Below, one piece after another: positions 25,077 to 34,326 of a DNA stretch of 64,000 nucleotides. Below the pieces are notes generated by a model. It had not been told where the DNA came from. It made no database searches and was given only the letters and a program-made list of their open reading frames with translations. How positions within the stretch are numbered: position 1 is the first letter of the stretch; each line of letters begins with the position of its first letter. Source of the stretch: CADEDH01 sp963732695. Its GTDB lineage: Bacteria; Actinomycetota; Acidimicrobiia; Acidimicrobiales; SZUA-35. The stretch is from contig CAVTAP010000021.1 in the NCBI GenBank assembly GCA_963732695.1, positions 558,001 through 622,000 of the forward strand. The letters run 5' to 3'. The position numbers were made by a program, and so were the translations under genes.

Positions 25077-25922
25077 GTGACCGATCCTGCGCTCCCCCAC
25101 CCCGCCGACCTGCCCCGCTACGAGGTCTACGCCCTCAAGTACGGCCACCGCCCGGCCCGCCGGCCCGAGCATTTCGTGGGCGGCGACCCCCACGACGAGC
25201 CGATGGACATGGACTACTTCGTGTGGGCCGTGGTCGATCCCGACGGAGCCGGGCCCGGGGTGCCCCGGGCCTGGGTGGTCGACACCGGGTTCGAGGAGGG
25301 CGACGGCACCAGCCGCCGCCGCACCACTGTGCGCTCGGTCACCGACGCCCTGGGCACGATCGGGGTGGAGGCGGCCGACGTGGCCGACGTGGTCATCACC
25401 CACCTCCACTACGACCACATCGGCGGCCACGCCGAGTTCCCCCGGGCCTCGTTCCACCTCCAGGACGCCGAGATGGCCTTCGCCACCGGGCGTTACATGA
25501 CCCACAAGCTGTTCAGCCACGCCTTCACCGTCACCCAGATCCAGGATCTGGTGGGCCTGGTGTTCGACCAGCGGGTGGCGTTCCACGACGGCGCCGGGGA
25601 TCTGGCCCCCGGCATCACCCTGCACCATGTGGGCGGCCACACGATGGGGCTCCAGGTCGTGCGGGTGCACACGGCGGCGGGGTGGCTGGTGCTGGCGTCG
25701 GACGCCGCCCACTACTACGAGCACCTCGACCGGGGCCGGGCCTTCACCACCGTGTTCAACGTGGGTGACATGCTCGAGGGTCACCGCCGGTGCAAGGCCA
25801 TGGCGTCGGCGCCGTGGATGGTCATCCCCGGCCACGACCCCCGGGTGCTGGAACGCCACCCGGCGGCCGGCCCCGGCCTCGACGGCATCGCCGCCCGCGT
25901 CGACCTCCCCCCGGTGGGCTGA
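25077..25922 (+). CDS. MBL-fold metallohydrolase (AHL-lactonase-like)
   Basis: This 281-residue protein has the metallo-beta-lactamase zinc motif THLHYDHIGGH (HxHxDH), a later VGGHTMGLQ His and VLASDAAHYYEH with the bridging Asp. The N-terminal DYFVWAVVD and AWVVDTGF strands are typical of the N-acyl-homoserine-lactonase subgroup. It hydrolyses an ester- or lactone-type bond; quorum-quenching activity is only one possibility. The GTG start at 25077 follows a GAGGCGG site. It is co-directional with, and 10 bp from, the DinB-like gene, suggesting a two-gene operon. Confidence 0.87.
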   Translation: MTDPALPHPADLPRYEVYALKYGHRPARRPEHFVGGDPHDEPMDMDYFVWAVVDPDGAGPGVPRAWVVDTGFEEGDGTSRRRTTVRSVTDALGTIGVEAADVADVVITHLHYDHIGGHAEFPRASFHLQDAEMAFATGRYMTHKLFSHAFTVTQIQDLVGLVFDQRVAFHDGAGDLAPGITLHHVGGHTMGLQVVRVHTAAGWLVLASDAAHYYEHLDRGRAFTTVFNVGDMLEGHRRCKAMASAPWMVIPGHDPRVLERHPAAGPGLDGIAARVDLPPVG

Positions 25923-25941
25923 CCCGGTCCGGGGTCGCCCC

Positions 25942-26880
25942 CTACAGGATGGCGACGGCGTTGCCGGGCGAACCGAGACCGTCGGGGACCTTGAGGGGGG
26001 CGGCGACGAAGAAGAATTCCCAGCTGCCCCGGGCCCGGCACTCCCGGGCCAGCGTCTCGAAGTCGAACATCTCGCCCAGGGCGAAGCCGAGGCAGGGCAG
26101 CAGCCGGCGGTGCAGAGAGCCGACGGCGGGGTCGCCGGGAAGGGTCTCCACCGCCGGGTTGTCGCACAGCAGAGCGGCCGGGTGGGCGTTCCACAGGTAC
26201 CGGGCCATGCCCTCGTCGGCCGACAGGCCGGCGAAGCTGGGATCGGCGGCGTAGGCCTCCCGGTCGGCCCGGCCCAGCGCCCGGTACCGGCCGGGCCAGC
26301 CGAAGCGGATGCACAGCAGGTCGCCGGTGCGCAGCTCGGTGCCCTGGGCCGCCACCACGGCCCGGAGCTCCTCCACCGTGATCGGCCGGGAGTCGAGGGC
26401 GTCGTAGGCCAGGCCCTGCTCGGCCTGCCAGCCGGCCAGGTCCACCAGCACCCCCCGACCGGCGACCCCGTGGTCGGCCCACCGGTCGATCCCGAGGCCG
26501 TTGGGGCCGTCGGTCGGGTCCTGGGTGCGACCGCCGTAGTAGCCCCGCTCCCGGCACCGGACGTGGCACAGCGCGTCCCACTGGGTGGAGGCCTGGAGGT
26601 GGAAGTTGTCGAGCCGATCGTCCATCTCGTTGCGGCTCAGGGCGAACACGTGGTGCTCGTAGGGCTGGCGCCCGAACAGGGGCGGGTCGGGCTCGGTGAG
26701 CGGCAGGTCGAGCGAGATCACCTGGCCCGAGCGGACGAGGGCGGCGGCCGCCGCCACCCGCTCCGGGGTCACCAGGTTGATCGTGCCCAGCTCGTCGTCG
26801 GGACCCCACACCTCCCAGGCGTGGCGCAGACCCAGGCCCTCCAGCTCCGGCAGGTCGTCGAACTCGGGCAGGTCGCTCAC
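25942..26880 (-). CDS. Cyclase family protein (metal-dependent hydrolase, kynurenine-formamidase-like)
   Basis: The GTG at 26880 follows CGAGGAGCA. The 312-residue protein carries ISLDLPLTEPDPPLFGR, then STQWDALCHVRC with the Asp and His typical of the HxGTHxDxPxH-like motif in a diverged form, and WADHGVAGRGVLVDLAGW and GDLLCIRFGWPGRY. This is the long (about 310-residue) cyclase subfamily that includes isatin-hydrolase and kynurenine-formamidase relatives. It probably hydrolyses an amide or cyclic substrate in the cytoplasm. It lies downstream of the racemase gene with a strong hairpin pair between them. Confidence 0.82.
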   Translation of the reverse strand: MSDLPEFDDLPELEGLGLRHAWEVWGPDDELGTINLVTPERVAAAAALVRSGQVISLDLPLTEPDPPLFGRQPYEHHVFALSRNEMDDRLDNFHLQASTQWDALCHVRCRERGYYGGRTQDPTDGPNGLGIDRWADHGVAGRGVLVDLAGWQAEQGLAYDALDSRPITVEELRAVVAAQGTELRTGDLLCIRFGWPGRYRALGRADREAYAADPSFAGLSADEGMARYLWNAHPAALLCDNPAVETLPGDPAVGSLHRRLLPCLGFALGEMFDFETLARECRARGSWEFFFVAAPLKVPDGLGSPGNAVAIL

Positions 26881-26943
26881 TGGTGCTCCTCGGGGGGATC
26901 GGCCCTGAACGGGCCGACCGTAGGTTGCCCCCCGGGACCAATG

Positions 26944-27033
26944 CAATCCGCGACGCGGTTCGAACCGGTGACGCGATTGGTGCGCTCAGCGCTCGATCCG
27001 CGACACGGCTCGAACCGTGTCGCGAATCGAGCG
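26944..27033. terminator. Two related strong hairpins downstream of the racemase gene
   Basis: Hairpin 2 (26990-27033) is an 18-bp stem with one mismatch: CGCTCGAT and CGCGACACGG pair with CCGTGTCGCG and ATCGAGCG around the loop CTCGAA. Hairpin 1 (26944-26979) is an imperfect relative centred on the palindrome CGGTTCGAACCG (26956-26967) with outer CAAT/ATTG arms. They lie just after the stop of the minus-strand racemase gene (27048), so termination is likely. Confidence 0.6.
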
Positions 27034-27047
27034 GGCGGCCAGTGCGG

Positions 27048-28193
<1,146 letters not shown>

Positions 28194-28304
28194 CGGGGGC
28201 ACCTCCCGTTTCGTTCGTCTGTTGCCTGCAGTCTCCCACGCCGGCCCGCCGGGCCGCATCCTGGGCCCGGCCCGAACGACGTGCGCCAGCCGGGGCCGCG
28301 ACCG

Positions 28305-28310
28305 TACAGT
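28305..28310 (+). promoter_or_regulatory. Possible -10 box giving a leaderless transcript
   Basis: TACAGT ends seven bases before the ATG at 28317, and no ribosome site is visible. This suggests a leaderless mRNA, common in actinobacteria. No convincing -35 box is seen. Confidence 0.35.
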
Positions 28311-28316
28311 TCGGGG

Positions 28317-29384
28317 ATGCGAGCTGCGGTGCTGCGACAACGACGGATTGTGGTCGACGACTGGCCCGACCTGAACCCCGGGCCGGGCCAGATCCTGATC
28401 GAGACGATCGCCTGCGGGATCTGCGGCAGCGACCTCCACACGGTCGACCACGCCCACGAGATGGCCGACACGGCCAAAGAGGTGGGGATGGGCGTGTTCG
28501 CCTTCGACCCCGACCGGGACATGGTGATGGGCCACGAGATCTCGGCCCGGGTGCTGGAGCTGGGGGCCGGGCTCGACGACGGGCCGGCGGTGGGCACGGC
28601 CATGGCCGTGATGCCCACCCTCACCACCCCCACCCGGCGGGCCACCCCCGGGTACGACAACGAGTACCCCGGCGGCTACTGCGAGCGGATGCTGGTGGAC
28701 CCCTCCGCCCTGGTACCGGTACCCAACGGGCTCGACCCGGTGGTGGCCGCCCTGACCGAGCCCCTGGCCGTCGGGCTCCACGCCGTGAACGAGTCGTCGG
28801 CCGCCCGGGGGCGGGGGGCCGTGGTGCTGGGCGCCGGCCCGGTGGGCCAGAGCGTGATCGCCGCCCTGGCCGTGCTGGGGGCCGAGCCCATCGTCGTCAG
28901 CGAGTACTCCCCCCGGCGCCGGGAGCTGGCCCGCCGCCTGGGAGCCCACGTGGTGGTCGACCCGGCCAGCCCGGGCGACGCCGCCAACGGGTTCGCCGCC
29001 GCCGTGCAGGGCTGGCGCGACAACCGGTCGGGCAGCAAGGAATCGCCGGTGATCTTCGAGGCCGTGGGCGTGCCCGGCCTGATCGACGGGGCCATGACCG
29101 CCGCCCCCAACCGGTCCGAGCTGGTAGTGGTGGGCGTCTGCATGCAGCCCGACAACTTCCGCCCCATCATGGGGATCTACAAGCACCTCACGGTCCGCTT
29201 CGTGCTGGGCTGGAACGGCGCCGAGTTCCGCCAGTCGCTCCGCAACCTGGCCGAGGGCCTGATCCCGGGGGATGAGCTGATCACCGGCCAGGTCACGCTG
29301 GACGAGACGCCGGCCGCCTTCGCCGCCCTGGCCAACCCCGAGGAGCATGTGAAGATCATGGTCCGCCCCAACGGGTTGGGCTGA
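28317..29384 (+). CDS. Zn-binding medium-chain dehydrogenase (alcohol/polyol type)
   Basis: This 355-residue protein has IACGICGSDLHT with the catalytic-zinc Cys, MGHEISARVLELG with His-Glu, and a Rossmann motif VVLGAGPVGQSVIAAL. Between them the usual four-Cys structural-zinc loop is missing; the corresponding region reads MAVMPTLTTPTRRATPGYDN. It would oxidise an alcohol or sugar-like substrate with NAD(P). It starts a plus-strand run with the NicX-like, alpha/beta-hydrolase and flavoprotein genes, separated by 29 bp or less. That suggests one catabolic operon. Confidence 0.86.
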   Translation: MRAAVLRQRRIVVDDWPDLNPGPGQILIETIACGICGSDLHTVDHAHEMADTAKEVGMGVFAFDPDRDMVMGHEISARVLELGAGLDDGPAVGTAMAVMPTLTTPTRRATPGYDNEYPGGYCERMLVDPSALVPVPNGLDPVVAALTEPLAVGLHAVNESSAARGRGAVVLGAGPVGQSVIAALAVLGAEPIVVSEYSPRRRELARRLGAHVVVDPASPGDAANGFAAAVQGWRDNRSGSKESPVIFEAVGVPGLIDGAMTAAPNRSELVVVGVCMQPDNFRPIMGIYKHLTVRFVLGWNGAEFRQSLRNLAEGLIPGDELITGQVTLDETPAAFAALANPEEHVKIMVRPNGLG

Positions 29385-29413
29385 CGGGATCGAGCTGACA
29401 GGAGGTCACCGCC

Positions 29414-30460
29414 GTGCTGGTGGAGAAGATCGAAGCCAAGTGGATCGAGGCGTTCGCCGCCACCTTCGCCCGCTGCGGGGTGCAGCCGGGCGACGTGTGC
29501 GCCGTGCTGTCGGAGAGCCAGAGCCGGCCCGTCAACGTGCAGCTGGCCGACCTGGCCCTGCAGGGCCTTGGGGCGAGGGTGTTCCACGTGACCATCCCGT
29601 CGCCCCGCCAGAAGGTGCCGGTGCCGGTGCGCTCCACCGGGGCGTCGGATGCCATCGGCGGCCTCCAGCCGGTGATCGACGCCCTGGCCGGCTCGGTGCT
29701 GGTGGCCGACTGCACGGTGGAGGGCCTCCTCCACGCCCCCGAGCTACCCGCCATCCTGGGCAAGGGGGCCCGGGTCCTGATGGTGTCGAACGAGCATCCC
29801 GAGCTGCTGGAGCGCCTCCAGTGCGACCCGGCGCTGGAGGCCAAGGTGAAGGCCGGCACGAAGATGCTGCGGGCCGCCTCCACCATGACCGTCACCTCGT
29901 CGGGCGGCACCGATCTGGTGATCGACGTGGCCAACGCCCCCGCCGGCTCCAGCTGGGGCTGGACCGACCGCCCCGGCACCATCGCCCACTGGCCGGGCGG
30001 CCTGTGCCTGGCCTTCCCGCCCGCCGGCTCGGTCAACGGCACCCTGGTGCTCGACACCGGCGACGTGAACCTCACGTTCAAGCGTTACATGGAGTCGCCG
30101 GTGCGGTGCACGGTGGAGAACGACTACATCGTCGACATCGCCGGCGATGGCCTCGACGCCGCTCTCATGCGCAGCTACCTGGAGGCGTGGGGCGACAAGG
30201 AGGCCTACGCCGTGTCCCATGTGGGTTGGGGCATGAACCCGGCGGCCCGGTGGGACACCCTGGTCATGTACGACAAGAGCCAGGTCAACGGCACCGAGCT
30301 GCGGGCCTTCGCCGGCAACTTCCTGTACTCCACCGGGGCCAACGAGACGGCCGGGCGCCACACGCTGGGCCACTTCGACCTGCCCATGAGGGGCTGCACG
30401 GTGTCCCTCGACGGCACCCCGGTGGTCGTCAACGGCGTGCTGCAGGGCGAGTTGGCGTGA
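29414..30460 (+). CDS. NicX-like metalloenzyme (2,5-dihydroxypyridine dioxygenase / M29-aminopeptidase fold)
   Basis: The GTG at 29414 has an AGGAGGTCACC ribosome site. The 348-residue product begins VEKIEAKWIEAFAATFARCG, the NicX/aminopeptidase-T-like start. Candidate iron ligands are His269 (VSHVGWG) and His320/Asp322 (GHFD), close to the His265, His318 and Asp320 reported for NicX of Pseudomonas. NicX opens the ring of 2,5-dihydroxypyridine to N-formylmaleamate. The next gene is an alpha/beta hydrolase, the type that removes the formyl group (NicD). The substrate is inferred; many relatives are annotated only as aminopeptidases. Confidence 0.72.
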   Translation: MLVEKIEAKWIEAFAATFARCGVQPGDVCAVLSESQSRPVNVQLADLALQGLGARVFHVTIPSPRQKVPVPVRSTGASDAIGGLQPVIDALAGSVLVADCTVEGLLHAPELPAILGKGARVLMVSNEHPELLERLQCDPALEAKVKAGTKMLRAASTMTVTSSGGTDLVIDVANAPAGSSWGWTDRPGTIAHWPGGLCLAFPPAGSVNGTLVLDTGDVNLTFKRYMESPVRCTVENDYIVDIAGDGLDAALMRSYLEAWGDKEAYAVSHVGWGMNPAARWDTLVMYDKSQVNGTELRAFAGNFLYSTGANETAGRHTLGHFDLPMRGCTVSLDGTPVVVNGVLQGELA

Positions 30461-30464
30461 CATC

Positions 30465-31268
30465 GTGCCCATGATCAAGGGCATCGACGTGCTCGACGAG
30501 GGCCCGCCCGGGGGGCGGTCGCCCCAGTCGGTGCTGTTCCTCCACGGGTTGGGGGCCACGGCCGAGGCGTGGCGGGCCCAGCTCGACGGCCTGTCGCCCA
30601 TGATGCGGTGCGTGGCCTGGACCATGCCCGGCTACGGCCGGTCCCGGCCGGTGCGGGGCGAGCTGTCGATCGCCGCCCTGGCCGACGCCGCCGCCGAGCT
30701 GATCGAGGGCCTGGAGCTGGCTCGGGTGGCGGTGGTGGGCCACTCGATGGGCGGGTTCGTGGCCCAGGAGCTGGCGCTGCGCCACCCCGACCGGGTGGAG
30801 CGCCTGGTGCTGGTGAGCACGGCCCCCGCCTTCGGGGGCGAGGACGGGCCGGAGGGTCTGGCCGCCGCCGAGTTCCTGGCCGCCCGGATGGAGCCGGTGA
30901 ACGAGGGCCGGCGGATGCAGTACATCGCCCGCCAGGTGGTGCCCACCATGGTGGCCCCCGACTGCCCCCTCACCGTGCAGGAGGCGGCCATGAAGCTCAT
31001 GGCCACGCTCACCCCCGCCTCCTACCGGGCGGCGCTGGAGGCCGTGGTCCGCTTCGATGCCCGGAGTCGGCTGGCCGAGCTGTCGCCCCCCACCCTGTGC
31101 GTGACCGGCCGGCTCGACACCGCCACCCCGCCGGCCGACGCCGAGCGCCTGGCCGGGCTCATCCCCGAGGCCCGCCTGGAGCTGGTCGACGGGGCCGGCC
31201 ATCTGCTGCCGATGGAGCGGCCCGACGACCTCAACCGCCTGATCCGTTCCTTCCTCGTGTGGATGTGA
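30465..31268 (+). CDS. Alpha/beta hydrolase (possible NicD-like deformylase)
   Basis: This protein of about 267 residues has VLFLHGLGATAEAW (oxyanion loop), nucleophile motif VVGHSMGGFVAQ (Ser94), the acid region CVTGRLDTATP and the final DGAGHLLPME with the catalytic His. The triad is complete. The start is GTG at 30465 or ATG at 30471, only a few bases after the NicX-like stop, so the two are probably cotranslated. In nicotinate degradation the hydrolase next to NicX removes formate from N-formylmaleamate. That role is plausible by position but not provable, since the family is very broad. Confidence 0.85.
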   Translation: MPMIKGIDVLDEGPPGGRSPQSVLFLHGLGATAEAWRAQLDGLSPMMRCVAWTMPGYGRSRPVRGELSIAALADAAAELIEGLELARVAVVGHSMGGFVAQELALRHPDRVERLVLVSTAPAFGGEDGPEGLAAAEFLAARMEPVNEGRRMQYIARQVVPTMVAPDCPLTVQEAAMKLMATLTPASYRAALEAVVRFDARSRLAELSPPTLCVTGRLDTATPPADAERLAGLIPEARLELVDGAGHLLPMERPDDLNRLIRSFLVWM

Positions 31269-31272
31269 CCCG

Positions 31273-32586
31273 ATGACCAGCCGTCCCGCCGCCCCAACTC
31301 CCGCCCCCGCCGTCGAGCCCCTCGATCTCAGCGGCCCGGTTGACGACCGCAACGAGTTCGACCTGCCGCTCACCGCCGGCCAGCTCGCCCTCCTGCGCCA
31401 GGTGCGGGAGCTGGGCCGGGAACGGTTCGGGCCCCGGGCCGCCATGTACGACGCCGAGAACCGGTTCCCCACCGAGAACTACGACGACCTGCGCCAGGCC
31501 GGGCTGCTGGCCCTCCTGATCCCGGCCGAGCACGGCGGAATGGGCGCCGACTACGCCACCTACTGCTTCGTCTCGGCCGAGCTGGCCCGGTGGTGCGGGT
31601 CCACCGCCCTGTCGTACAACATGCACTCCTGCACGATGATGTGGTCGGGCTTCGTGGCCGACGACCTGGAGATGGACGACGAGACCCGGGCCGCTCACAA
31701 CAGCCGTCGGGCCGGGCTCTACCGTCTGGTGCTGGAGGACGACGCCCTGTTCGCCCAGCCCTTCTCCGAGCCCCAGACCGATCTCACGTCGGGTCGGGAG
31801 CCGTTCGGGGCCACCGCCGTGCGGGTGGACGGGGGGTGGCGCCTCAGCGGCCGCAAGCACTTCGCCTCGCTGGCCGGCGCCGCCACCCACTACGGCATCC
31901 TGTGCACCGAGTCCCCGGCCGACGGCTCGGCCCCCTCGTTCCGCAACACCCTGTACCTGGCGGTGGCGGCCGACAGTCGTGGGTTCTCGGTGTCGGGCGA
32001 ATGGGATGTGCTGGGCATGCGGGCCACCATGTCGCGCGACCTCCTGCTCGACGAGGTGTTCGTGCCCGACGCCATGACCGTGATGCCGTCGGGCGCCTAC
32101 TTCCTGGCCGCCCGGGACTGGCCCCACATCTTCATGACCATCTCCCCCACCTACCTGGGGCTGGCCGAGGCGGCGGTCGACTTCGCCGTCGCCTACATGA
32201 AGGGCGAGGTGGAGGGCAGCCCCCGCTCCGGCGCCCCGACGATGACCAAGCAGCTCGCTCTGGCCGAATGCCAGATCCGGGTCCAGGAGGCCCGGGCCCT
32301 GATGCTGCGCACCATGGCCGAGGCCCGCTACCGGCCCACGCCAGGGGCGCGGATGCGGACGATGATGTGCCACCGCACGATGTCCAAGGTGGCCCACGAG
32401 GTGACGGGCGAGGTGCTGCGGATCTGTGGCGGCCGGGCCCTGTTCAAACGGTTCCCGCTGGAGCGGATGCACCGCGACGCCCGGGCGGGGGCGGTCATGC
32501 TGCCCTGGACGGCCGACATCTGCATGGAGCGGGTGGCCGAGATGACCTTCGGCCGACCGCCGGCCAGCCCGGCCAGCCCGGCCTGA
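31273..32586 (+). CDS. Acyl-CoA dehydrogenase-fold flavoprotein (possible flavin monooxygenase)
   Basis: This 437-residue protein has the ACAD layout: FPTENYDDLRQAGLLALLIP and AEHGGMGADY, a middle beta domain (LSGRKHFASLAGAATHYGIL, DVLGMRATMSRDLLLDEVFV) and a C-terminal helical domain with RICGGRALFKRFPLERMHRD. That last segment is typical of the DszC/HpaB-like or dibenzothiophene-monooxygenase group as well as acyl-CoA dehydrogenases. The catalytic Glu of true dehydrogenases is not obvious. It ends the operon with the NicX-like and hydrolase genes and may hydroxylate or dehydrogenate the pathway substrate. Confidence 0.78.
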   Translation: MTSRPAAPTPAPAVEPLDLSGPVDDRNEFDLPLTAGQLALLRQVRELGRERFGPRAAMYDAENRFPTENYDDLRQAGLLALLIPAEHGGMGADYATYCFVSAELARWCGSTALSYNMHSCTMMWSGFVADDLEMDDETRAAHNSRRAGLYRLVLEDDALFAQPFSEPQTDLTSGREPFGATAVRVDGGWRLSGRKHFASLAGAATHYGILCTESPADGSAPSFRNTLYLAVAADSRGFSVSGEWDVLGMRATMSRDLLLDEVFVPDAMTVMPSGAYFLAARDWPHIFMTISPTYLGLAEAAVDFAVAYMKGEVEGSPRSGAPTMTKQLALAECQIRVQEARALMLRTMAEARYRPTPGARMRTMMCHRTMSKVAHEVTGEVLRICGGRALFKRFPLERMHRDARAGAVMLPWTADICMERVAEMTFGRPPASPASPA

Positions 32587-32634
32587 CCGGCCGGCGCGGC
32601 ACCGCAGCGGTGTCGCACCACTACATTGCCCGAC

Positions 32635-33090
32635 ATGCAGAACCGGGTCCGTATCGCCCTGGGCGGCCTGATCCTGGCCGCCATCGCCGGCTGGCTGGCC
32701 TTCGGCTACTTCGGCGTCCAGTCGCTGATAACCGACGACGAGGTGGCCGAGGCCGGGCCGGCCCTGGCCCCCGACACGGCCGAGACCCTGGCCCAGGGCA
32801 CGTTCTCCGGCAGCACCGGCCACTCGGTGACGGGCTCGGCCCAGGTGCTGGGCGACGGGGGTGAGCAGCGGTTCCTGCGCCTCGACAGCTTCGAGGCGAC
32901 CAACGGCCCCGACCTGAAGGTGTACCTCCGGGCCGACGACGACCGCTACGTGAGCCTGGGCGCGCTGAAGGGCAACATCGGCAGCCAGAACTACGAGATC
33001 CCGCCCGAGGTCGACCTGGCCACATACCGCACGGTGCAGATCTGGTGCGAGCGGTTCGGCGTCCTGTTCGGCGACGCCCCCCTGGCGTGA
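32635..33090 (+). CDS. DM13 domain membrane-anchored protein
   Basis: This 151-residue protein starts with one hydrophobic segment (about residues 7-27, signal anchor), then a DM13 domain: GTFSGSTGHSVTGSAQVL, FLRLDSFEATNGPDLKVYLR, GNIGSQNYEIP and YRTVQIWCERFGVLFGDAPL. The conserved Cys in IWCERF is present. DM13 domains are thought to carry redox roles on the extracellular side; little is proven in bacteria. Its stop overlaps the GTG of the acetyltransferase gene (GTGA). The ATG at 32635 is preferred over the TTG at 32626. Confidence 0.85.
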   Translation: MQNRVRIALGGLILAAIAGWLAFGYFGVQSLITDDEVAEAGPALAPDTAETLAQGTFSGSTGHSVTGSAQVLGDGGEQRFLRLDSFEATNGPDLKVYLRADDDRYVSLGALKGNIGSQNYEIPPEVDLATYRTVQIWCERFGVLFGDAPLA

Positions 33091-33584
33091 CCCCGCCCCC
33101 GCCGCCGCCCGACCGTCTCGCCATCCGGCCCGGAACGGTCGACGACCTCGAGGAGCTGCTGGCGTTGGGCCGGCGCTACTGCGAGGCCGACGGCCACGAG
33201 TTCCACGAGGCCCGCGCCCGCCGGGCCTTCGCCGGTCTGCTGGCCGAACCCCGGTGGGGCACCGTGTTGCTGGCCGAGCTCGACGGCACAGCCATCGGGT
33301 ACGCCGTTGTCACCGTCGGCTACTCGATCGAGTCGGGCGGGGTGGAGGCGCTGCTGGACGAGGTCTACCTCGACGTGAGAAGCCAGGGGTTCGGTTCGAT
33401 CCTGCTCGACCGGGTGTTGGCCGAGGCCCGGAGTCGGAACGCCCAGCGGCTGTTCCTGGAGACCGAGGCGGCCAACGAGCGGGCCCGGGCCTTCTACCGC
33501 CGCCACGGGTTCCGCCAGGACGACAGCATCTGGCTGTCGATCGATCTCGAAGACGACGGCCTGGCTTCTGGCAACAGCGGGTGA
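33087..33584 (+). CDS. GNAT family N-acetyltransferase
   Basis: This 165-residue protein has the GNAT fold: LAIRPGTVDDLEELLALGRR, an internal VLLAELDGTAIGYAVVTVGY strand, the acetyl-CoA loop VRSQGFGSILLDRVLAEAR (a diverged Q/RxxGxG/A) and ANERARAFYRRHGFR near the end. The substrate is unknown. The GTG start overlaps the DM13 gene stop. It is the last ordinary high-GC gene before the lower-GC island. Confidence 0.87.
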   Translation: MTPPPPPPDRLAIRPGTVDDLEELLALGRRYCEADGHEFHEARARRAFAGLLAEPRWGTVLLAELDGTAIGYAVVTVGYSIESGGVEALLDEVYLDVRSQGFGSILLDRVLAEARSRNAQRLFLETEAANERARAFYRRHGFRQDDSIWLSIDLEDDGLASGNSG

Positions 33585-33618
33585 ATCCGGGCCACCGACC
33601 AAGGACGCCATGTAGTCG

Positions 33619-33765
33619 ATGAAGGCGCCGGTGTTGCATCTTGCGACACTTGCCCACGCCATCGTCCAACAAAGCGAAGCCATAGCCACCCTTGCCCACT
33701 CAGCTACGAGCAACGCCGATCGGATCGAAGCCCTCACCGCAGGCATCGCCACCATTACCACCTAG
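33619..33765 (+). CDS. Short orphan reading frame at the left edge of the island
   Basis: This 48-residue frame (starting MKAPVLHLATLAHAIV) encodes an Ala/Ser-rich helical peptide with repeated ATLAH and AIATL units, like the end of a coiled-coil protein. It lacks a clear ribosome site. It could be a small protein, the tail of a lost gene, or chance. Base composition already drops here. Confidence 0.25.
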   Translation: MKAPVLHLATLAHAIVQQSEAIATLAHSATSNADRIEALTAGIATITT

Positions 33766-33828
33766 ATGCCTGTCTGCATCTCGCCTCGAAACTCGCGTTT
33801 CCTGGTTCCTGCACGACGGGTCGGATCT

Positions 33829-34326
33829 CTAACCAGAAGCCGCCACCGAGCGGCGGCCGTTGGGGGTCAAGGTGAAGTCGGGGTGTGATCGCCAGGCCGT
33901 CAGCCAGCGGAGATCTACGAGCCAGTGTTCGACTGGTTGGCCGGTTGCGGTGAGGTCGTTGATGATGAGGCGGCGGCCTCGGATTGTGTGACTGGCCGCA
34001 GGGGGTGGGGTGTCGAGGTAGACCACACCGCTGAGCAGATGGCAGAGCGCCAGGATGACGGCGACCAGTTTGTGATCGTGTTTGGGGTCATCTGCCGCAG
34101 GGGGGCGGCAGCACAGTTGCGTGAGTGGCGGCCATCCCAGCAGACTAGTCAGTCGTTGGAGCGCAGCTGGCGGGAGCTGTTCGGTCCAACTAGTGATCGG
34201 ACAGTCCCGGGTACCGACGACCGTAGCCGTCGTCGGTGGTTTCCGGAGAGCTGCCATGGCTTCGATACGCGACCAGTCGTGGTCGTCAAGGAGCCGGGGA
34301 ACCAACACACGACAAGCCAACCTCAC
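33829..34326 (-). CDS. Hypothetical protein of the island, unrecognised family
   Basis: This product is about 165 residues from a GTG at 34326 (start uncertain). It contains ALRKPPTTATVVGTRDCPIT, LQRLTSLLGWPPLTQL with CC and PP pairs, HKLVAVILALCHLLSGVVYL, and WLVDLRWLTAWRSHPDF at the end. The distribution of hydrophobic residues and the lack of low complexity suggest a real globular protein. I do not recognise a family. A mobile-element accessory protein is possible because it lies in the tRNA-linked island. Confidence 0.5.
   Translation of the reverse strand: MRLACRVLVPRLLDDHDWSRIEAMAALRKPPTTATVVGTRDCPITSWTEQLPPAALQRLTSLLGWPPLTQLCCRPPAADDPKHDHKLVAVILALCHLLSGVVYLDTPPPAASHTIRGRRLIINDLTATGQPVEHWLVDLRWLTAWRSHPDFTLTPNGRRSVAASG

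Noticed and set aside
33600..34000. Left attachment site matching the tRNA-Ala 3' end.
   Set aside because: I found no copy of the T-arm/acceptor sequence on the left side of the island by eye.
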